Positions 60,203-64,000 of a stretch of 64,000 bases of DNA are shown here, piece by piece; within the stretch, counting starts at the first letter, position 1, and every line of letters begins with the position of its first letter. Location of the stretch: contig NZ_RJLN01000016.1 in assembly GCF_003725545.1 (NCBI RefSeq), positions 23,056 through 87,055 of the forward strand, written 5' to 3'. The DNA is from Micromonospora solifontis (GTDB lineage Bacteria; Actinomycetota; Actinomycetes; Mycobacteriales; Micromonosporaceae). Position numbers and translations under genes: made by a program. The notes under the pieces are model-generated. The model did not search any database. It was given only the letters and a program-made list of their open reading frames with translations, and was not told where the DNA came from.

Positions 60203-63193
60203 GTGGTCATGCGTAGCAGCCCCCTGCCGAGGATGAGCCGGCGCGGACGCGTCACCATCGGGGTCCTGATCGGGGTGTTCGTGCTCTTCACCCTGCTCGG
60301 GTGGGGGGTCAACGCGTGGACCGACTGGCTCTGGTTCGACGAGGTCCGCTACACCCGGGTCTTCACCGGCGTCCTCACCACCCGGCTGCTGCTGTTCCTC
60401 CTGGTGGGGCTCGGCATGGCGCTGGTCATCGCGGTCAACCTGTGGCTGGCCCACCGGCTGCGACCGCAGCTGCGCCCGCACTCCCCGGAGCAGGCCACCC
60501 TCGAGCGCTACCGGATGCTGCTGAGCCCCCGGCTCGGCACCTGGATCGCGGTGGCCTCCGTGGTCATCGGGCTCTTCGCCGGGCTCTCCGCGCAGAGCCG
60601 GTGGAGCCAGTGGCTGCTCTTCCGCAACGGCGGCAGCTTCGGGGTGAAGGACCCGGAGTTCGGTGTCGACGTCGGGTTCTACGTCTTCCAACTGCCGTTC
60701 TGGCGCTACCTGCTCGGGGTCGCCTTCACCGCGGTGGTGCTGTCGCTGCTCGGCGCGCTGGCCATGCACTACGTCTTCGGCGGGGTGCGGCTGCAGGGCG
60801 TCGGCGACCGGATGACCAATGCCGCACGCGCCCACCTGAGCACCCTGATCGCCGTCTTCGTCCTGCTCAAGGCGGTCGCGTACGTGCTGGACCGGCGGGC
60901 GATGCTGCTGGAGTACAACGAGGGCGCCAAGCTCTACGGCGCCGGCTACGCGGACGTGAACGCGCTGCTGCCGGCCAAGGAGATCCTGGCGTACATCTCG
61001 GTCGTGGTGGCGATCGCGATCATCGTGTTCTCCAACGCGGTGATGCGGAACCTGGTCTGGCCCGGCATCGCGCTGGCCCTGCTCGGCGTCTCCGCGGTGG
61101 CGATCGGCGGCATCTACCCGTGGGCGGTGCAGACCTTCGAGGTGAAGCCGAGTGCCCGGGACAAGGAGGCGCCGTACATCCAGCGCAGCATCGAGGCGAC
61201 CCGGGCCGCGTTCGGGCTGACCGACACGAAGAGCGCCGGGTACCCGGCGAGCAACCTCACCCCGCCGGGCTCCCTGGCCACCGACACCTCGGTGGTGCAG
61301 AACGTCCGGCTGCTCGACCCGCAACTGGTCTCCGAGACGTACACCCAGCTCCAGCAGGTGCGGGGCTTCTACGACTTCGGCCCGAAGCTGGACATCGACC
61401 GGTACACCGTCGGCGGGAAGACCGGCGACTACGTGGTCGGCGTCCGGGAGATCAACTACGGTCAGCTCACCGCCCAGCAGAGCAACTGGATCAACCGGCA
61501 CACCGTCTACACGCACGGGTACGGCCTGGTGGCGGCCCCCGCCAACCAGGTCTGCAACGGCCTGCCGTACTTCGTCTCCGGCTTCCTCGGCGACACCGGG
61601 AAGGAGGCGCAGGGCTGCTCCTCGTCGACCGACCAGATCCCGGCCCAGCAGCCCCGGATCTACTACGGCGAGCGGATGGAGGCCGACGACTACGCGATCG
61701 TCGGCCAGACCGGGGACCGCAACGTCGAGTTCGACCGCCCGACCTCGACCGGCGGCGAGCAGTACTACACCTACACCGGCGAGGGCGGCGTCGAGATCGG
61801 TTCGTTCGGCCGCCGGCTGCTCTACGCGATCAAGGAGCAGGAGTCGAACTTCCTCCTCTCCGAGGCGGTGAACGACAACTCCAAGCTGCTCTACGTGCGT
61901 AACCCACGGGACCGGGTGGAGAAGGTGGCGCCGTTCCTCACCGTGGACGGCGACCCGTACCCGGCCATGGTCAACGGTCGGATCCAGTGGATCATCGACG
62001 GTTACACCACCGCGGCGACCTACCCGTACGCCGAGCGGGTCAACCTCCAGGCCGAGACGGCCGACGAGTTGACCGGCCGGGGCACCTTCCAGCTCGCCCG
62101 GGAGAACGTCAACTACATCCGCAACTCGGTGAAGGCGACGGTCGACGCGTACGACGGCACGGTCCGGCTCTACGCGTTCGACGAGAACGACCCGGTGCTC
62201 AAGGCGTGGAACAAGGCGTTCGGTGGCGACCTGGTGCAGCCGAAGGCGGACATCCCGCCGGAGCTGGCCGCGCACTTCCGCTACCCGTCCGACCTGTTCA
62301 AGGTGCAGCGCAACCTGCTCACCCGGTTCCACGTGACCGACCCGGGCGACTTCTACTCCGGGCAGGACTTCTGGCAGGTGCCGAACGTGCCGGACGCGCC
62401 GGACAGCGGGCAGAAGCAGCCGCCGTACTACCTCTACACCCAGTTCCCGGGGCAGGACGAGGGGCCGCGCTTCCAGCTCACCTCGGCGGTCACCCCGAAC
62501 GGCCGGCAGAACCTGGCCGCGCTGATCTCCGGGTCGTACGTGGCGGGGGAGCCCCGGCTGGAGGTGCTGGAGCTGCCCGACCAGACCCGCACGGCGGGCC
62601 CGGTCCAGGTGCACCAGCAGATGATCAACACCAACTCGAACATCCGACAGCAGCTCAACCTGCTCTCCTCGGGCAACCAGGCGCAGGTGCAGTACGGCAA
62701 CCTGCTGTCGCTGCCGTTCGGCGACGGGATGCTCTACGTCGAGCCGGTCTACGTGAAGAGCAACACCGAGAAGGCCTTCCCGCAGTTGCAGAAGGTGCTC
62801 CTGTCGTACGGCGACGGCGCTTCCTACGTGGTGCTGGCCGACAACCTCGCCGACGGCATCAAGCAGCTCGTCGAGCAGGGCAAGCGGGCCGCCGCCGGCA
62901 GCCCGCCCAGCTCCGGCGGCACCACCCCGCCGCCCGGGGGCACCAGCTCGCCGGCGCTCACCGGCGAGCTGGCCCAGGCCGCCGACCGGGTGCAGACCGC
63001 GATCGGCGAGGTCAAGGCCGCCCAGGCATCCGGCGACTTCGAGCGGTACGGGCGGGCGCTGAAGGCGCTGGACGAGGCGATGACCGCGTTCCAGGAGGCG
63101 CAGGCGGCAGCCAACCCCTCGGCCGCCCCGGCGCCGAGCGGCAGCCCGTCCGCGTCGCCGCCGACCTCACCGTCCGCCTCGCCGAACGGCTGA
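60203..63193 (+). CDS. UPF0182 family large membrane protein
   Basis: A 996-aa protein with about seven helices in the first 330 residues (GVLIGVFVLFTLLGW, RLLLFLLVGLGMALVIAV and others), then a large extracytoplasmic domain with YYGERMEADDYAIVG and NTEKAFPQLQKVLLSYG. It ends in a Pro/Ser-rich tail. GGAG lies 6 nt before the GTG at 60203, preferred over the ATG two codons later. The family has no known biochemical role. Confidence 0.92.
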   Translation: MVMRSSPLPRMSRRGRVTIGVLIGVFVLFTLLGWGVNAWTDWLWFDEVRYTRVFTGVLTTRLLLFLLVGLGMALVIAVNLWLAHRLRPQLRPHSPEQATLERYRMLLSPRLGTWIAVASVVIGLFAGLSAQSRWSQWLLFRNGGSFGVKDPEFGVDVGFYVFQLPFWRYLLGVAFTAVVLSLLGALAMHYVFGGVRLQGVGDRMTNAARAHLSTLIAVFVLLKAVAYVLDRRAMLLEYNEGAKLYGAGYADVNALLPAKEILAYISVVVAIAIIVFSNAVMRNLVWPGIALALLGVSAVAIGGIYPWAVQTFEVKPSARDKEAPYIQRSIEATRAAFGLTDTKSAGYPASNLTPPGSLATDTSVVQNVRLLDPQLVSETYTQLQQVRGFYDFGPKLDIDRYTVGGKTGDYVVGVREINYGQLTAQQSNWINRHTVYTHGYGLVAAPANQVCNGLPYFVSGFLGDTGKEAQGCSSSTDQIPAQQPRIYYGERMEADDYAIVGQTGDRNVEFDRPTSTGGEQYYTYTGEGGVEIGSFGRRLLYAIKEQESNFLLSEAVNDNSKLLYVRNPRDRVEKVAPFLTVDGDPYPAMVNGRIQWIIDGYTTAATYPYAERVNLQAETADELTGRGTFQLARENVNYIRNSVKATVDAYDGTVRLYAFDENDPVLKAWNKAFGGDLVQPKADIPPELAAHFRYPSDLFKVQRNLLTRFHVTDPGDFYSGQDFWQVPNVPDAPDSGQKQPPYYLYTQFPGQDEGPRFQLTSAVTPNGRQNLAALISGSYVAGEPRLEVLELPDQTRTAGPVQVHQQMINTNSNIRQQLNLLSSGNQAQVQYGNLLSLPFGDGMLYVEPVYVKSNTEKAFPQLQKVLLSYGDGASYVVLADNLADGIKQLVEQGKRAAAGSPPSSGGTTPPPGGTSSPALTGELAQAADRVQTAIGEVKAAQASGDFERYGRALKALDEAMTAFQEAQAAANPSAAPAPSGSPSASPPTSPSASPNG

Positions 63194-63211
63194 CGCCGAC
63201 CCGTCCACACC

Positions 63212-63253
63212 GGCCCGTGGCCCGGAACCCGTAGCGGTCCCGGGCCACGGGCC
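63212..63253 (+). terminator. 14-bp perfect hairpin after UPF0182 gene
   Basis: GGCCCGTGGCCCGG (63212-63225) pairs with CCGGGCCACGGGCC (63240-63253) over a 14-nt loop. Confidence 0.75.
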
Positions 63254-63345
63254 TGTGCTGTCGCGTACCGGACGGAAGAGCCGCAACCCGGCACCCCGTT
63301 CCACCGTCAACAGGGCAGGTGGAACGAGGGGAGGCGGATTCTTCG

Positions 63346-63855
63346 ATGCGGGACGCGAACAGCTTTGACGACTTCTACCGCAGCACGTCGGCGCGGGCGC
63401 TGCGGTACGGCCGCGCCGTGGCGGACAGCCCCGTTGAGGCCCAGGACCTGGTCCAGGAGGCGTACGCCCGGGCCTGGCGGCAGTGGGCGAAGCTGGCCGC
63501 CCATCCGGCACCGGAGGCGTGGTTGCGGCTGGTGATCAGCCGGCTCGCCACGGACCGCTGGCGGCGGCTGCGGGCCTGGCGGCTGGCGGCCGGCCGGACC
63601 GGGCCGCCCGACGACGTCCGACCGCCCGGCGAGGAGACCGTGCTCCTGGTGGGCGCGCTCCGCCAGCTGCCGGCCCGGCAGCGCCAGGCCCTCGCCCTGC
63701 ACTACCTGTTCGACATGTCGGTGGAGGAGATCGCCCGGGAGGCCGGCGTCCCCACCGGAACGGTGAAGTCGTGGCTGGCCCGCGGACGTGCCCGGCTGGC
63801 CGCGCTGCTGCCCGGGGTGGTCGCCGAGGAGTTGGAGGTGAACGATGTCGCGTGA
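63346..63855 (+). CDS. ECF sigma factor (SigE-like family)
   Basis: A 169-aa sigma-70 group 4 protein: region 2 DLVQEAYARAWRQWAKL and region 4 LPARQRQALALHYLFDMSVEEIAREAGVPTGTVKSWLARGRARL. It should direct RNA polymerase to a small regulon. An ATG at 63346 follows GAGGGGAGG; a GTG nine codons upstream is possible. It overlaps the next gene by 11 nt, typical of a sigma/anti-sigma pair. Confidence 0.9.
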   Translation: MRDANSFDDFYRSTSARALRYGRAVADSPVEAQDLVQEAYARAWRQWAKLAAHPAPEAWLRLVISRLATDRWRRLRAWRLAAGRTGPPDDVRPPGEETVLLVGALRQLPARQRQALALHYLFDMSVEEIAREAGVPTGTVKSWLARGRARLAALLPGVVAEELEVNDVA

Positions 63856-64000
63856 ACTGGGCCGTTACTACCGGTCGCTGGCCGCCGACACCGACGAGCG
63901 GGCGCTGCCGGCCCCGGACCAGCTGCGCCGGGGGGCCGACCGGCGGGCGCGGAACCGGGCCGCGCTGGGCGCGTTGGCCGCCGTCCTGGTGATCGGGACC
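63845..64000 (+). CDS. Probable anti-sigma or sigma-linked membrane protein (partial)
   Basis: Only the first 52 codons are in the window: a basic cytoplasmic head (SRELGRYYRSLAADTDERALP...RRARNRAALG) leading into a hydrophobic segment (ALAAVLVIGT). Overlap with the ECF sigma gene suggests an anti-sigma-like partner, but no zinc motif is visible in this part. It runs off the right edge. Confidence 0.6.
   Translation, partial: MSRELGRYYRSLAADTDERALPAPDQLRRGADRRARNRAALGALAAVLVIGT

Noticed and set aside
1..64000. Biosynthetic gene cluster, prophage, integrative element or defence island
   Set aside because: No polyketide, peptide-synthetase, terpene, phage structural, integrase, transposase, toxin-antitoxin or restriction genes were found; the single Uma2 protein is not enough.

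Overview
The window is a chromosomal stretch of a very high-GC actinobacterium. Mycothiol-linked genes (mshB, a mycoredoxin), a WhiB7 regulator, AdnAB, UvrD2 and meso-DAP lysine-pathway genes all point to Actinomycetota. The dispersed repeat types and DUF397/XRE pair suggest Micromonosporaceae (probably Micromonospora); that genus call is inference from recall, not a search. No rRNA, tRNA, CRISPR array, insertion sequence or prophage was seen.

Layout. 158-3571 (minus): TldE/TldD protease pair and a Uma2-type nuclease fold protein. 3810-9756 (plus): a dipeptide/oligopeptide ABC importer in the order ATPase, ATPase, permease, permease, lipoprotein; the lipoprotein gene carries an apparent one-base frameshift between its signal peptide and mature domain. 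9843-11987: S9 prolyl oligopeptidase. 12083-14033: mshB and two small membrane proteins. 14037-18931: GNAT, ferredoxin, dapC, tyrA, a SIMPL protein and a P-loop kinase. 18908-25623: a very large membrane alpha/beta-hydrolase-like protein, a hexapeptide acetyltransferase and a secreted subtilase. 25706-29575: dapD and dapE (divergent, 24 bp apart), a 53-aa protein and two LOG-family genes.

29807-63193 follows the gene order of the Mycobacterium tuberculosis adnAB-nudC-mrx1-uvrD2-whiB7-aarF-DUF2342-PDZ/Lon-UPF0182 block (Rv3202c to Rv3193c, from memory), with insertions: cspA, a DEAD-box helicase, an SsuABC-type importer and an M16 peptidase pair between adnB and nudC; and a hypothetical gene, a DUF397/XRE pair and an MFS transporter between nudC and mrx1. 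The window ends in an ECF sigma factor and the start of its probable partner gene.

The most unusual structure is at 43270-44825. A 59-bp unit repeated three times lies between the two M16 genes. Each unit encodes a 20-codon mini-ORF whose start and stop overlap its neighbours as GTGA, so ribosomes could pass from the first M16 gene through three mini-ORFs into the second, and through a further unrelated 14-codon mini-ORF into nudC. Other notable signals are: a whiB7 leader with an upstream ORF ending inside an antiterminator hairpin and a strong intrinsic terminator; two divergent gene pairs whose -10 elements overlap on a shared TA; at least eleven genes with TANNNT 6-8 nt from an ATG or GTG, as in leaderless transcripts; and three phased TTGTCCACA DnaA-type boxes far from any visible origin gene.
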